64,000 nucleotides of DNA from Diplocloster modestus (GCF_019042245.1 NZ_JAHQCX010000004.1:1-64000), one strand, 5' to 3'; positions 1-9,401 are shown, counted from the first letter of the stretch. Program-made: numbers and translations. Notes: generated by a model from the letters alone, not told the origin.

Positions 1-225
1 TTTAAGTAAAGCGGATGAAACCACCACCATAAGTATAACATTTCTAAACGGATAAGACATCTATCCGTTATTAGTCATGCTTAAATTTTCTGCTCCGTTC
101 ATCCTTCTTTACTCCTATGGCTTCCCGTCTCAAACAAAGTGGGATATTTATTCTATTATCCCATATGTTTATCCTTAACTAACTGACATTGATTCACAGC
201 CAGGGAGAGGGCTGGCATCTTTCGG

Positions 226-996
226 CTATTTTCCCAATAAAACACTAATCACATACTCATTGTTAGGCACAGTTTTATGAGTGATATTCTCCAGCCGGTT
301 CATCACAGCGTCTATCCAAAGGTCATCAATGGCGATCATCAGGTGTGCGAGAACTATCCCCATGTCCACCCGTTCCCACTTCCTGCTTCTGTAGGCCAAA
401 CGAGCCGATTTCCTCATAAATACATGGATTCGGTTCCCATACACCACGAATCTCCATGGCTGTCCATTCATGGCGGACGGTGCCATACGGGCAGCCTCCA
501 GCAGCTCCTTTTCGCTGAGGCCGGGTTCTTCTTTGAATACACACAGATCCTGCAAATCCAGTCTTTTGGCATCGGAAGGTTTCCTGCGGAGTTCACCTTT
601 GGCCTGACCGAAGGCGATCACCAGCGCCAGGATCCGGCCCTGTTCGTCAACTTCACCTTCTGCTAATCTGGCCATTCCCTGATAGCAGCTGCCGATTCCC
701 CTGGAAAACAGGTATAATACCATCTGCTGCGCCATATAGCCCGCGTTCTGCAGATATCCTTCCTGTTCTTCGGAATAAAACAGCAGATAATAAGGAGCCT
801 TTACCGTAAACATACCCTTGATGCCGGCCTGCTTGTCTAGATTGGAAATGATCTCTATATTTGTATCAATTTCCGCAAAAAGCGGAATCAGCTCTTCTTT
901 ATATCGGCTGATTCCGCTCATACTCTTTTCATTCAATGGATCCATCCGGAAATTTCGGACGGATCTCCGCTCAAATATACTTTCATACAGAGTCAT
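226..996 (-). CDS. Nitroreductase-family flavoprotein
   Basis: Probably a cytosolic FMN-dependent NAD(P)H oxidoreductase; the natural substrate cannot be read from the sequence. The 256-residue protein begins with the family's N-terminal signature RRSVR (residues 10-14) and has the C-terminal-half signature MAPSAMNGQPWRF (about 171-183), where FMN-binding residues usually lie. The arrangement, with two related half-domains and no membrane segment, matches the larger 'putative nitroreductase' family found in clostridia rather than the roughly 200-residue NfsB type. The ATG follows a GGTGGTGAAAG stretch that can serve as ribosome binding site. It stands alone, with no operon partner. Assignment to the superfamily is firm; the reaction is not known. 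Confidence 0.8.
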   Translation of the reverse strand: MTLYESIFERRSVRNFRMDPLNEKSMSGISRYKEELIPLFAEIDTNIEIISNLDKQAGIKGMFTVKAPYYLLFYSEEQEGYLQNAGYMAQQMVLYLFSRGIGSCYQGMARLAEGEVDEQGRILALVIAFGQAKGELRRKPSDAKRLDLQDLCVFKEEPGLSEKELLEAARMAPSAMNGQPWRFVVYGNRIHVFMRKSARLAYRSRKWERVDMGIVLAHLMIAIDDLWIDAVMNRLENITHKTVPNNEYVISVLLGK

Positions 997-1089
997 GCAC
1001 TTTCACCACCGTCATAATTCTGTAATTATTATACTACAAAAATCACAAACATTATGACAAAAATGCAATAGAATTTAAAGAAATTCTTA

Positions 1090-1335
1090 TTAATTTTCTC
1101 CTTCTGCATCGAGCCCATTCATATAGTCATCCACAGCAGTCAAATCTACATAGGCAGTTTCCACAGGTTTTTTCTGAACGATATCGTAAACGGAAAAACC
1201 GACCCAGCCCAGAGCCGCGACCAAAACGACAACGGCAACCACCTTTAAGACTATCCGTTCCACTTTTTGTTTTTTTAATATTTTCTGTCTGTTCGCCTTT
1301 TCTTTCTTATAGCGATCCACTTTTTCCTGGCTCAT
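1090..1335 (-). CDS. Small single-pass membrane protein, unknown function
   Basis: I do not recognise this 81-residue protein. It has a very basic N-terminus (residues 1-27, rich in Lys and Arg), one hydrophobic helix (about 28-50) and an acidic C-terminal tail ending in Asp/Glu residues. The charge pattern predicts the N-terminus inside and the tail outside. An AAGGAGA ribosome binding site lies 8 nt before the ATG. It sits between rubredoxin and the nitroreductase on the same strand. The shape resembles small septum- or secretion-associated proteins of Firmicutes, but no motif supports a specific role. Confidence 0.6.
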   Translation of the reverse strand: MSQEKVDRYKKEKANRQKILKKQKVERIVLKVVAVVVLVAALGWVGFSVYDIVQKKPVETAYVDLTAVDDYMNGLDAEGEN

Positions 1336-1453
1336 TCGTATTTCTCTCCTTGTGCATAAGTTCCAACCGCTTTGGCTGTTTATCTCGTATCAGTATACAC
1401 TATTCGCGGGGATCTGTCCAGATTCTCATGTAAAATCGCTGTCTCCTGCATCC

Positions 1454-1612
1454 TTATTCTTCAGAGAAGAGTTCTTTGCCAACACCACAGATCGGGCAGA
1501 CCCAGTCATCCGGAAGATCTTCAAAAGCTGTTCCGGGCTGAATTCCATTATCGGGATCTCCTGCTTCCGGATCATAAACATAACCGCATGGATCACAAAC
1601 ATATTTTTTCAT
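1454..1612 (-). CDS. Rubredoxin
   Basis: One-iron electron carrier of 52 residues. Translation from the ATG gives the two knuckles that bind the Fe(SCys)4 centre: [11 protein letters not shown] (here C-x2-C at residues 6 and 9) and WVCPICG (C-x2-C at residues 39 and 42). The spacing and length are those of classic clostridial rubredoxins. A strong CAGGAG ribosome binding site lies 8 nt upstream. Rubredoxin serves in anaerobes as electron donor to peroxide- and superoxide-reducing enzymes; no such partner gene is adjacent here. It is short enough to be missed by length-filtered gene callers. Confidence 0.96.
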   Translation of the reverse strand: MKKYVCDPCGYVYDPEAGDPDNGIQPGTAFEDLPDDWVCPICGVGKELFSEE

Positions 1613-1645
1613 CGTAAATCCTCCTGTTTTCTCAATGTTTAATAT

Positions 1646-1693
1646 CAGTAACTATTACTGTTATTATAGTACCATATTTCTCCACATTGTCAA
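1646..1693 (-). promoter_or_regulatory. Promoter and dyad upstream of rubredoxin
   Basis: On the minus strand TTGACA (1688-1693) is followed after 19 bp by TATAAT (1663-1668), both perfect hexamers but with a long spacer. Just downstream lies the dyad AGTAA-CTA-TTACT (1647-1659), which may be an operator. Its half-site AGTAA/TTACT also appears in the dyad before iscR. Regulation is inferred only. Confidence 0.55.
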
Positions 1694-1733
1694 GTCTATT
1701 CCGTAGATTTTTAATTTATTTATCAAATTTAGT

Positions 1734-1823
1734 GTTACTATTCACGGCCAATGTCAGTTAGTTAAGCTCATAGATTGAATACCCTATGAGCTTAACTAAC
1801 TGACATTGGCCGTGAATAGTAAC
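1734..1823. repeat. Perfect 40-bp inverted repeat
   Basis: Two identical 40-bp arms (1734-1773 and 1784-1823) flank a 10-bp loop. No T-tract follows either arm, so it is not a standard terminator. An 18-base piece of the arm, cttaactaactgacattg, recurs at 174-191, on the other side of the nitroreductase and rubredoxin genes. No coding potential. It could be the remnant ends of a mobile element or a structured RNA. Confidence 0.85.
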
Positions 1824-1878
1824 AATTTAGTTCCAATTTCAAAATTTTTCTTTTTTATTAATTGAAGAGATGGGCATC

Positions 1879-1914
1879 AAAAAAGCCGCCTGAATAAATA
1901 ATTTCCTGCGGCTT
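1879..1914 (-). terminator. Rho-independent terminator of degV
   Basis: AAGCCGC (read on the minus strand) pairs with GCGGCTT across an 18-nt loop, and the transcript continues with a run of T. It lies about 80 bp after the DegV stop codon. Confidence 0.8.
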
Positions 1915-1996
1915 ATCGATTTGCATTTTAAGAAAAGTTTATGTGATCACAACTGCTCTTACATTATTATATCGTATGGTCGGACGGATCACCGGT

Positions 1997-2836
1997 TTAG
2001 ACTGCGATAATGATACCTCCGTCATTTGCGTACATACTGCTGATACCGGCTGTGTCTACCACAAAGATGCCTTTAGGCATATAGCGGGCAATGATTTCCT
2101 TTTTCACTTCCAGCGCCCGTTCCGGACAGTTGCAGTGGGCGATTCCCAGTACCCTGTTCTTAATATCCGGTGTTTTTTCTCCGATTTGCTCTATCATCTT
2201 CATCAGGGCTTTGCGCACTCCGCGGGCCTGGCCCAGTTGATAGATCGTTCCCTCATCTGTAGCTCCCATGACCGGCTTAATGTTCAGCGCGCTTGCTACC
2301 AGAGCCTTAACACCGGTCAGCCGGCCGTTTTTGCGGAGAGTCTCCAGGGACTCTAATACAAAAAAGGTATTCATGGAATTCAGATAAGCCTCCACGGTTT
2401 TTACAACCTTTTCAAAGGGCATTCCCGCCTCCTCACACTGCTGTATCTTCATGGCAGTCAGGGTCTCTCCAACGGACGCCGAACGTGAATTAAATATCCA
2501 TATTTTCTTATCGTCGTGTTCTTCTTTATATAATTTCTTAGCCAGCTCCGCGCTATTGTGAGAACCGGATAGTTCCGCGGACAGGGTTACCGCGTAGACA
2601 TGCTCCGCTTCTCCTTCAAAGGCCTCCACATATCTCTTGGGAGATGGACAGGAAGACTTCGGACAATTAGGGCTGGCCGCTACTTTTTTTAAAAAATCGG
2701 CCTGATCAAACGTCTCGTCATCTACTATATGATACTCATCCACATCCATAGACAGAGATACCGTCTCAAAATGTGGATCTTTCTTTAAATTTTCAGGTAA
2801 TTCCCCGCAGCTGTCGACAACAATTTTATAACTCAT
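1997..2836 (-). CDS. DegV family fatty acid-binding protein
   Basis: DegV (FakB-type) proteins bind a single fatty acid in a two-domain fold; some present it to a FakA kinase. This 279-residue protein shows the N-terminal beta-strand KIVVDSCGELP (residues 4-14), the conserved TLSAELSGSHNSA segment (84-96) that corresponds to the ligand-contacting Ser/Gly loop, the LESLETLRKNGRL motif (161-173) and ALNIKPVM (183-190). Length is normal for the family. It ends in its own terminator and no fatty acid kinase gene is adjacent. It is distinct in sequence from the two DegV proteins near 34 kb. Confidence 0.93.
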   Translation of the reverse strand: MSYKIVVDSCGELPENLKKDPHFETVSLSMDVDEYHIVDDETFDQADFLKKVAASPNCPKSSCPSPKRYVEAFEGEAEHVYAVTLSAELSGSHNSAELAKKLYKEEHDDKKIWIFNSRSASVGETLTAMKIQQCEEAGMPFEKVVKTVEAYLNSMNTFFVLESLETLRKNGRLTGVKALVASALNIKPVMGATDEGTIYQLGQARGVRKALMKMIEQIGEKTPDIKNRVLGIAHCNCPERALEVKKEIIARYMPKGIFVVDTAGISSMYANDGGIIIAV

Positions 2837-2924
2837 AAATTTCCTCCAAAATAATTACCATGATATGTAGTTTTTAATACCACATAATAGTAACATAGAT
2901 GACACTTTTTGAAAAGGGGGAAAC

Positions 2925-3941
2925 TTAATTAAATCCAAAGAAATGCTGCGTGATTTTATAAGCCGCGATCGAAAGCTTTCGTCCACCCTTTCCCGGAAGG
3001 TTACAGGCTCTTCCCAAAAGGCCGAATCTCAGTTTGATGTACAACCTGAGATTTTGCTGTTTTAAATATTTCCACAAATCATTTTTCTTATTCAGATTTT
3101 CTTCGGTTCCGGAACGAATCAGCATAATAGAAGATACCGTCATCATGATCTCCAGATAATTGATCATATATTTTCTGAGTTTCCGGCTGGGAATCCGGAA
3201 TACGTCATAGGCGTCGATCATCAGCCGGTTGACTAAGAGCTGCTGGTCGATCCTGCGGATCATGACCTCCTCATTCACAGACTGGTCTTCCCTGCCGATA
3301 AAATAGCGGTAGAAATTCACATCCAGATAATACATCGTCTTTACATAGGGCAGCGGCTGGTATACAAAAATGTTATCCACATAAAAGGTGTGCTTCGGCA
3401 GCTCTAATCCACATTCCCGCAACAGTTGTGTACGGTAGATAACCGAGTGCATCAGAATATACTGGCCTCTGTGAAGATGCATCACGTCCTTCCAGCCGAA
3501 CAGCTCGTCCACCGGAAAAGCCGTCTTATAGCGCATGACCTTCTTGTGAACCGCGCCCTGTTTTTCATAGACGAAATTACTGATCAGCATATCCAGTGTC
3601 GTTCTGCCTCCCGCCATCTGGTGAAGAACACTTAATATTTTCTTATAAGCCGCTTCGTTTACCCAGTCGTCACTGTCCACCACCTTAAAATACAGACCGG
3701 TGGCATTCTTAAGCCCGCTGTTCACTGCTTCACCATGCCCCCCGTTCTCCTGATGGATCGCTTTCACGATACCCGGGAAATGCCTCTGGTATTCATCTGC
3801 GATCTGCGCGGTCCGGTCTGTGGACCCGTCATCCACGATCAGTATTTCGATCTCCTCTCCACCGACTAACAGGGAATCGATACATCGTGTCATATATCCG
3901 TCAGAGTTATAGCAGGGTACTGTTATCGATAATAATTTCAT
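2925..3941 (-). CDS. Glycosyltransferase family 2
   Basis: Inverting GT-A glycosyltransferase, 338 residues. The nucleotide-sugar binding fold is clear at the N-terminus: SITVPCYNSDGY (5-16), ILIVDDGSTDRT (33-44), ENGGHGEAVNSGL (65-77) and the metal-binding VDSDDWV (88-94). The C-terminal part is basic and lacks clear membrane helices, so the enzyme probably works on the cytosolic face of the membrane. Donor and acceptor cannot be told. An AAGGA site precedes the ATG. It has no polysaccharide genes next to it; similar stand-alone GT2 proteins are common in Lachnospiraceae. Confidence 0.9.
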   Translation of the reverse strand: MKLLSITVPCYNSDGYMTRCIDSLLVGGEEIEILIVDDGSTDRTAQIADEYQRHFPGIVKAIHQENGGHGEAVNSGLKNATGLYFKVVDSDDWVNEAAYKKILSVLHQMAGGRTTLDMLISNFVYEKQGAVHKKVMRYKTAFPVDELFGWKDVMHLHRGQYILMHSVIYRTQLLRECGLELPKHTFYVDNIFVYQPLPYVKTMYYLDVNFYRYFIGREDQSVNEEVMIRRIDQQLLVNRLMIDAYDVFRIPSRKLRKYMINYLEIMMTVSSIMLIRSGTEENLNKKNDLWKYLKQQNLRLYIKLRFGLLGRACNLPGKGGRKLSIAAYKITQHFFGFN

Positions 3942-4112
3942 TTTTTCCTTGTCCCCCTATGCATTCATTTACTTGATCAATACTAACTGCATTATAAAGG
4001 CTTTTATCCGATATTCCAATGGACTTTTCCAAAAATTAATGAACTTTTATAATTGTTTAAAGAATTTTTAACTTCTGCCTGAACCTTCTCACATGTCTTT
4101 TTGTTATGCCTG

Positions 4113-5717
4113 TTATAGGTCCTGCTTTGTCTCTTTTGGCGCCTCGTACAGAAGTTCTCCTTCTTTTAATGTCGCCAGGACCCGTATCCTGCGGATCGCA
4201 TCTGGCTCCGCCTTAAGGGGATTTTCGGACAATACGATCATATCGGCCAGTTTCCCCGGACTCAGCGTTCCCTTTTCGTCTTCTTCAAAATACTGCCGGG
4301 CCGCATGACAGGTTACTGCCTGCAAAGCCTCATACGGAGTGACCACATATTCCGCTCCCAGCGTCTGGCCGCTTCTGGTTTTCCGATTGACCGCACACCA
4401 GACCGTCTCCAGCATATCCGGCTCGATTACCGGAGTGTCCTGGTGAAAGGTATAGGTCATATTCAGATCCGCTGCTTCCTTTGCGGGGCTGATTCTGTCT
4501 GCCCGGTCCTCTCCCAGGTTTTTCCTGTGGATCTCACCCCAGTGGTAGACGTGAGCGATAAAAAAGGATGGGATAATCCCAAGCTCTTTCATCCGCACCA
4601 GTTGATCCCTGCGAACAGTCTGCGCGTGAATCATGACCGGACGCAGCTGTGTAGGCTTCGGATAGGCCCCGATCATCTGTTCCGCCGCGGCATCCCCGTT
4701 ACAGTGAACCAGAAGCTGGCGGCCTTCCCCCTCAGACCGCTCCACATAGGTATCCACCTGTTCCTGGGTATAGACCGGATATCCGCTGTATCCGTCTTCC
4801 GCTTCCTCATAGGGTTTGGACAGCCACGCGGTCCGTCCCTGTGGAGATCCGTCCAGAATGATCTTATATCCGCCGATCTTCAGATGCCGGTTATAATGCC
4901 GGTCATATTCCGGTTCTTTTTGAACCAGCTCCGGTGCTTTTAAAAGATCCGCGTAGCAGACGATATCCGTCTTTAAGCGGCCGGCCATGGCTGCCTCTTT
5001 TAATAGGGTAAATGCAGCCTCCTCGGTTAAACCGTCCTGAATCGTGGTAATTCCATAACTTACATATATATCCTGCGCTTTTTCAAGGGCGTCTGCCGCG
5101 GATCCGGAAGAGGGCCTGGGTATCTTTGAGGAAAATGTCATAAAAGCTTTCTCCTCCAGATAGCCGTCCGGCGTCTCCCCGTCCGCTTCCCGACCGATAC
5201 GCCCGCCCGGCACTTCCGGGGTCTTAGCGTCGATTCCTAGCGTTAAGAGGGCTGCTGTATTCAGCACTGCCATGTGTCCGGATGCGTGGACCGCTATGAC
5301 CGGTATGGTCCCGCTGACCCGGTCCAGCACTTCTCTGGTCGGATGCCGCCCCTCTTCCAGGCTGTTGTGGTCGTATCCAAAACCCATGAGGAATTCTCCG
5401 GGCGCCAAAGACCTCTCTTCCAGGAACTTCTTCAGGCAGCCGACCAGCTCATCGAAACTGGACGCGCTGCCAAGCCTGGCCTGGCTCAATATCTCGGCGT
5501 AGGCCGTGATATGACTGTGCGGATCCAGAAAAGAAGGCATTAAAGTCCTTCCCTGCAAATTCAAAAGCTTCGTATCCTTGCCCACAAGCTTTGTCATCTC
5601 GCTTTTGGTTCCGGTGGCCAGAATCCTTCCATCTCTTACGAACAGAGCTTCCACATAGCGGGGTTCGTCGCCCTCCATGGTCAGAATATCTCCGTTAAAA
5701 CAGATCGCATCGCTCAC
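4113..5717 (-). CDS. Amidohydrolase, YtcJ-like
   Basis: Metal-dependent hydrolase of the amidohydrolase superfamily, about 535 residues. An N-terminal beta-sandwich strand leads to the metal ligands in FLDPHSHI (His-x-His near residues 67-69), and later HCNGDAAAEQMI, MIHAQTV and FHQDTPV segments supply further ligands; the typical C-terminal GKLADMIVLSENPL closes the fold. This pattern is that of the YtcJ/exoenzyme-regulatory-protein group, whose substrates are mostly unknown. I chose the GTG at 5717 because AAGGA lies 10 nt upstream; an in-frame GTG nine bases earlier would touch the ribosome binding site. It follows mutY by only a few bases, so the two are probably cotranscribed. Confidence 0.88.
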   Translation of the reverse strand: MSDAICFNGDILTMEGDEPRYVEALFVRDGRILATGTKSEMTKLVGKDTKLLNLQGRTLMPSFLDPHSHITAYAEILSQARLGSASSFDELVGCLKKFLEERSLAPGEFLMGFGYDHNSLEEGRHPTREVLDRVSGTIPVIAVHASGHMAVLNTAALLTLGIDAKTPEVPGGRIGREADGETPDGYLEEKAFMTFSSKIPRPSSGSAADALEKAQDIYVSYGITTIQDGLTEEAAFTLLKEAAMAGRLKTDIVCYADLLKAPELVQKEPEYDRHYNRHLKIGGYKIILDGSPQGRTAWLSKPYEEAEDGYSGYPVYTQEQVDTYVERSEGEGRQLLVHCNGDAAAEQMIGAYPKPTQLRPVMIHAQTVRRDQLVRMKELGIIPSFFIAHVYHWGEIHRKNLGEDRADRISPAKEAADLNMTYTFHQDTPVIEPDMLETVWCAVNRKTRSGQTLGAEYVVTPYEALQAVTCHAARQYFEEDEKGTLSPGKLADMIVLSENPLKAEPDAIRRIRVLATLKEGELLYEAPKETKQDL

Positions 5718-5739
5718 AGATGTCACTTCCTTTTTTCTT

Positions 5740-6810
5740 CTAATTATTATCCAATCCCCATTTAATATTCATATATTTGGTATAGGCTCCGAAGGCAGCC
5801 GGTATCGGATAGTCTCTTCGGGTATCCTGGGGTTCGATAAAAATCCAGTCGGAGATATCCATATCCTCCAGCTCTTCCACCCGGACTACATAACCAATCA
5901 TATGCCATTCGATATGGCTGAATATGTGTTTGGATGGTTCTAACTTCTGAATCCGGATCGGGGACAACTTTCTTCCTTTTAAAAACGCCAGCACCTCGTC
6001 ATCCGACAAGAAGCCCTCCACATTGGGGAATTCATACAGACCGGCCAGCAGTCCTTTTAGGGGCCTTCTGTGTATGGCCACCTTTTCCCCGTCCCGGACA
6101 ACCAATACTGTCCTGTCTTCCAGTTTTCTGGCTTTTTTCGGGGTCTTTTGGGGAAGTTCCATGACAATTCCCTGTTTTCTGGCCTCGCAGAGTTCCCGGA
6201 GCGGACAGCTGTCACATCTGGCCATGCCGTTCGGCACACACACCATTGCCCCCAGCTCCATCAGCGCCTGATTAAACGCTCCCGGCCGTTCAGCCGGAAT
6301 AACATCCCCCACCAGTTGTTCCATCCTCTTCTTTACAGACTGTTTCAATATGTCATCCCGGCTGGCTGTCAAACGGGAAACTACCCGAAGAACATTGCCG
6401 TCCACAGCCGGAACACAGATTTGATAGGCAATAGAAGCGATCGCTCCTGCCGTATAAGAACCAATCCCCGGAAGGGCCAACAGCTGTTGATAGTCCGCAG
6501 GAAGCCCGCCTGCGAACTCATTTACCACCTTCTGCGCCGCCTTCTGCATATTTCGGACCCGGTTATAATATCCCAGCCCTTCCCATAGTTTCAGCAGCCT
6601 GTCCTCCGGCACCTGTGCCAGAGCCTGCACATCCGGAAGCTCCCTGGTAAACCGTTCAAAATATGGTTTGACCGCCTCCACACGGGTCTGCTGCAGCATA
6701 ATCTCAGAAACCCATACCCGGTAGGGGGTTGCATCTTCCCGCCAGGGCAGAACCCTGGCATTGCCGTCATACCAGGTAAGCAGCGGCTTTACAATATTCG
6801 TTAATTCCAT
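5740..6810 (-). CDS. mutY: A/G-specific adenine DNA glycosylase MutY
   Basis: Removes adenine mispaired with 8-oxoguanine. The 356-residue protein has the catalytic Glu in WVSEIMLQQTRV (E36), the helix-hairpin-helix LPGIGSYTAGAI (113-124) with catalytic Asp in VDGNV (D137), a [4Fe-4S] cluster loop with Cys at 191, 199, 202 and 208, and a C-terminal NUDIX-like domain (about 230-350) that reads 8-oxoG, with the HIEWH region. The first Cys pair is separated by seven residues instead of the usual six, a minor variation. GGAGATGCT precedes the ATG. Located upstream of and closely spaced with the amidohydrolase gene. Confidence 0.96.
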   Translation of the reverse strand: MELTNIVKPLLTWYDGNARVLPWREDATPYRVWVSEIMLQQTRVEAVKPYFERFTRELPDVQALAQVPEDRLLKLWEGLGYYNRVRNMQKAAQKVVNEFAGGLPADYQQLLALPGIGSYTAGAIASIAYQICVPAVDGNVLRVVSRLTASRDDILKQSVKKRMEQLVGDVIPAERPGAFNQALMELGAMVCVPNGMARCDSCPLRELCEARKQGIVMELPQKTPKKARKLEDRTVLVVRDGEKVAIHRRPLKGLLAGLYEFPNVEGFLSDDEVLAFLKGRKLSPIRIQKLEPSKHIFSHIEWHMIGYVVRVEELEDMDISDWIFIEPQDTRRDYPIPAAFGAYTKYMNIKWGLDNN

Positions 6811-6897
6811 AGCATCTCCATTCTATAGACACAAAAAAGAGCAATCATCAAGGATGAGGGTGTCCCGCTGTGCTAGCCTGAACACCCCCATACCCGC

Positions 6898-7590
6898 TCA
6901 CAAATCCGGTGGCAGCTGTATTTCCACCTCATCCCGGATTTTCAGCGTATCCACAGTAACCACACAGTCCCGGGCCATCAGCCGTACTCCGGCCTTTTGG
7001 GCTCTCACCAGCGCTTGTCCGAACTCCGGCGCTGTCGCCATGTTCGGAATAAAACAGGCTACTCCCTTCATCTGTATCACGAAAAGCACATAAGCCTCGT
7101 ATCCCTCCCGGATGCAGCCGCAGAGTTCATTCAGATGTTTGATACCGCGTTCTGTGGGCGCATCCGGGAACATGGCGATCCCGCCCCGTTCCAGTGTCAC
7201 CCCTTTTACCTCCAGGAAGATTTTTCTTCCCATTTCTTCTATATATAAATCAAATCGGGAGCTGCGATATTTCATTTCTCTTCGTACAAAGGACGCGCCG
7301 GGAAACAGTCCGCCTTCCCGGATCCACTCTTCTGCCACCTGATTGGGCGCCTGAGAATCCATATTGATCAGCCGCTCTCCCTTATAGACCCCGATCAGGT
7401 CCAACGCAGTCTTACGCTTTATATTATCCGACCTCTGCACCAGAATATCTGCCCCTGGAATCAACAGTTCGGCACAGCGCCCCGTATTCTTCACATGACA
7501 GATCTCCCGGCCCGCATGGGTCTGCACATAGGCTACAAACCGGTTCGGCCGTTCCAGGAATCTGGCCGGCTCCATTCTTTCATATTTCAT
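6898..7590 (-). CDS. sfsA: Sugar fermentation stimulation protein SfsA
   Basis: SfsA-family protein (230 residues from the chosen start), an OB-fold plus nuclease-like domain protein thought to bind DNA; its physiological role is unsettled. Visible family features are FLERPNRFVAYV near the start, HVKNTGRCAELL, the SSRFDLYIE segment, FLEVKGVTLE with the PD-(D/E)xK-like Glu and Lys, and MFPDAPTERGIKHL. I start at 7590 because GGAGGAAAG lies 4 nt before that ATG and homologues begin there; an upstream in-frame start would add 15 residues without a ribosome binding site. It follows the mannosyltransferase gene on the same strand. Confidence 0.93.
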   Translation of the reverse strand: MKYERMEPARFLERPNRFVAYVQTHAGREICHVKNTGRCAELLIPGADILVQRSDNIKRKTALDLIGVYKGERLINMDSQAPNQVAEEWIREGGLFPGASFVRREMKYRSSRFDLYIEEMGRKIFLEVKGVTLERGGIAMFPDAPTERGIKHLNELCGCIREGYEAYVLFVIQMKGVACFIPNMATAPEFGQALVRAQKAGVRLMARDCVVTVDTLKIRDEVEIQLPPDL

Positions 7591-7654
7591 CTTTCCTCCA
7601 TGCGCGCGTTTATCCGTACAGATAGATATCGACAAACCTACTTTTTTTGTTCCG

Positions 7655-7699
7655 CCTCAGACTCGCTCCACCTCAAACTCGTTCCACCTTAGACTCCCC
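7655..7699. repeat. Short 16-bp tandem repeat
   Basis: Two full copies and a degenerate third copy of a 16-bp unit resembling cctcagactcgctcca. The array overlaps the stop codon region of the mannosyltransferase gene and fills the gap before sfsA. It probably arose by slippage. Confidence 0.6.
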
Positions 7700-9401
7700 G
7701 GAACGTCCAGCCGGGCAGCCACTCCAGCGCATCGGAATAGGCTGTGGAACATTCCACCCCGGATATCACAGGGAAGAACAGAATAAACAGCGCAAGGGCC
7801 AGACCCATCCAGGCCCATTTAACCCAGGCCAGTTTCGGATGCTTTTTCTCCAACTCAAACAGCAGGCAGACCGTCGCCAGCAGGATAAACGGCACTGTGG
7901 CGAAGAAATGATAGATAAAGATACAGCGCCGGATCAACAGCCACGGCACAAAATTGGCAGCTATACCCACCAGCGACATAAAAATCGCTGGATTTCCTTT
8001 TATTTTACGCAGGCATAAAGCCACGATCAGCGCAATTGAACCGGTGGAGCAGATCCACCAGACCGCGGGATTACCCATGACAGAGATCGTAGCCACCGAG
8101 CCTTCCGGCTCGAAAGTCCCCATAAAATACCAGACCGGACGCAGAATATAAGGCCACTCGATGGCCAGAGACTGGTACGGGTGCGTCGCCTCCAATGTGG
8201 AGTGATAGCTGTACATGGTCACCTGGCAGTCCCAGATCCCCTTCAAGTCATACCCGATATTGAAATACGGAATATAAGCCAGCAGATAAACCCCGATGGG
8301 CAGAGCGATAAAGAAAATGACACACCATCCGATCAAAATCCAGGCATTCTTTTTAAAGATCCGCCCCATTTCCTGCGCGGTCTCATCCCCGGCGATCTTA
8401 AGACGCCGGTATTTCAGATACCGCTGTACCAGCGAAGTGAAGAACATCACCGCCAGACCGGCACCCGCATAGATTCCGATCCATTTTACCGCCACCCCGA
8501 TCGCAAAAAACACTCCCGAAAGCGCCAGCGGCCGCAGCGTCTTCTTCAAGCCGTCCCGGTAAAAATCCATCGTATAATATTCATACATAAAATAGAACAT
8601 CAGCAGTATAAAAAATACCGCGAACACATCCAGGGTAGCGATCCTGGACTGTGTATAGTGCATAAAGTCAAAGGTAAATAAAAATGAAGCCAGCAGCGCG
8701 TATTCGGATTTCTTAAACAGCCGTTTACCGAATACATACATAACCGGTACCATAAAAATTCCAAACATCACTCCCATAATCCGCCATCCAAACGGATTCA
8801 TGCCGAACATACGGATTCCAAAGGATATCAGCACCTTCCCCAGCGGCGGATGCACAGTCTCATAGGGTTCCATCCCGTGAATATACTCATATCCCGTTCT
8901 GGCATGGTAAAGCTCGTCAAAGTACATCCCGTCCGTAAACGTAGGACGCTGTGGCACATGGCCGGATTCATCCAAAAGGTTCTGCGCTTCCGGTTCCCCG
9001 GCCGCCAGATAGCCCCTGATCTGTTCCCCCTGCGCATCCCAGAACACGATCTCCAGGATTTCCAGATCGCCGGATTCTGAGGAAAATGTCAGTTGTTTTG
9101 TATGAAAATCCCCGCCAATATCCGCATAGCGGTACATCTTTCCAAACTTCTGCTCGTAATCAAGCTCCTGTCCGTCCTCGGAAGTCACCTTCAGATTTCC
9201 TTCCGAGATGCCGGAATAAACCCAGATCTGCGCGATATCTTCTTCCTGTTCAAATCCGATCACCGCAGGCGCTCCGCCCTGTTTCAGGGTGTAGCCGTTC
9301 TCCGGCGTTTTATTGGATCCGACATTGGTGAGGGCAATGCAGGCGTACAAAAGCGTCAGAGCGATACAAAAAATCCAGTCTTTCTTCGTAAATGTCAACA
9401 T
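7689..9401 (-). CDS. PMT-family (GT39) mannosyltransferase, membrane protein
   Basis: Polytopic GT-C glycosyltransferase related to protein O-mannosyltransferases, which use polyprenyl-phosphate mannose outside the membrane. Key signatures are MYFDELYHARTGYEY with the catalytic acidic pair Asp-Glu, HPPLGKVLISFG in the first outer loop, and RIATLDVFAVFF with the conserved Arg and Asp. A periplasmic-side sandwich insert precedes DELYH, and roughly ten further hydrophobic helices follow. I choose the ATG at 9401 because GTGGAG lies 6 nt upstream and the first membrane helix then starts within 10 residues; an ATG at 9437 would extend it by 12 residues but has no ribosome binding site. Acceptor protein or glycan is unknown. 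Confidence 0.9.
   Translation of the reverse strand: MLTFTKKDWIFCIALTLLYACIALTNVGSNKTPENGYTLKQGGAPAVIGFEQEEDIAQIWVYSGISEGNLKVTSEDGQELDYEQKFGKMYRYADIGGDFHTKQLTFSSESGDLEILEIVFWDAQGEQIRGYLAAGEPEAQNLLDESGHVPQRPTFTDGMYFDELYHARTGYEYIHGMEPYETVHPPLGKVLISFGIRMFGMNPFGWRIMGVMFGIFMVPVMYVFGKRLFKKSEYALLASFLFTFDFMHYTQSRIATLDVFAVFFILLMFYFMYEYYTMDFYRDGLKKTLRPLALSGVFFAIGVAVKWIGIYAGAGLAVMFFTSLVQRYLKYRRLKIAGDETAQEMGRIFKKNAWILIGWCVIFFIALPIGVYLLAYIPYFNIGYDLKGIWDCQVTMYSYHSTLEATHPYQSLAIEWPYILRPVWYFMGTFEPEGSVATISVMGNPAVWWICSTGSIALIVALCLRKIKGNPAIFMSLVGIAANFVPWLLIRRCIFIYHFFATVPFILLATVCLLFELEKKHPKLAWVKWAWMGLALALFILFFPVISGVECSTAYSDALEWLPGWTFRGV

Noticed and set aside
198..220. Terminator for the nitroreductase gene
   Set aside because: The possible stem is only about 5 bp and no T-tract follows.
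6820..6895. Terminator between sfsA and mutY
   Set aside because: GGGTGT/ACACCC can pair but the T-run is about 20 nt away; not convincing.
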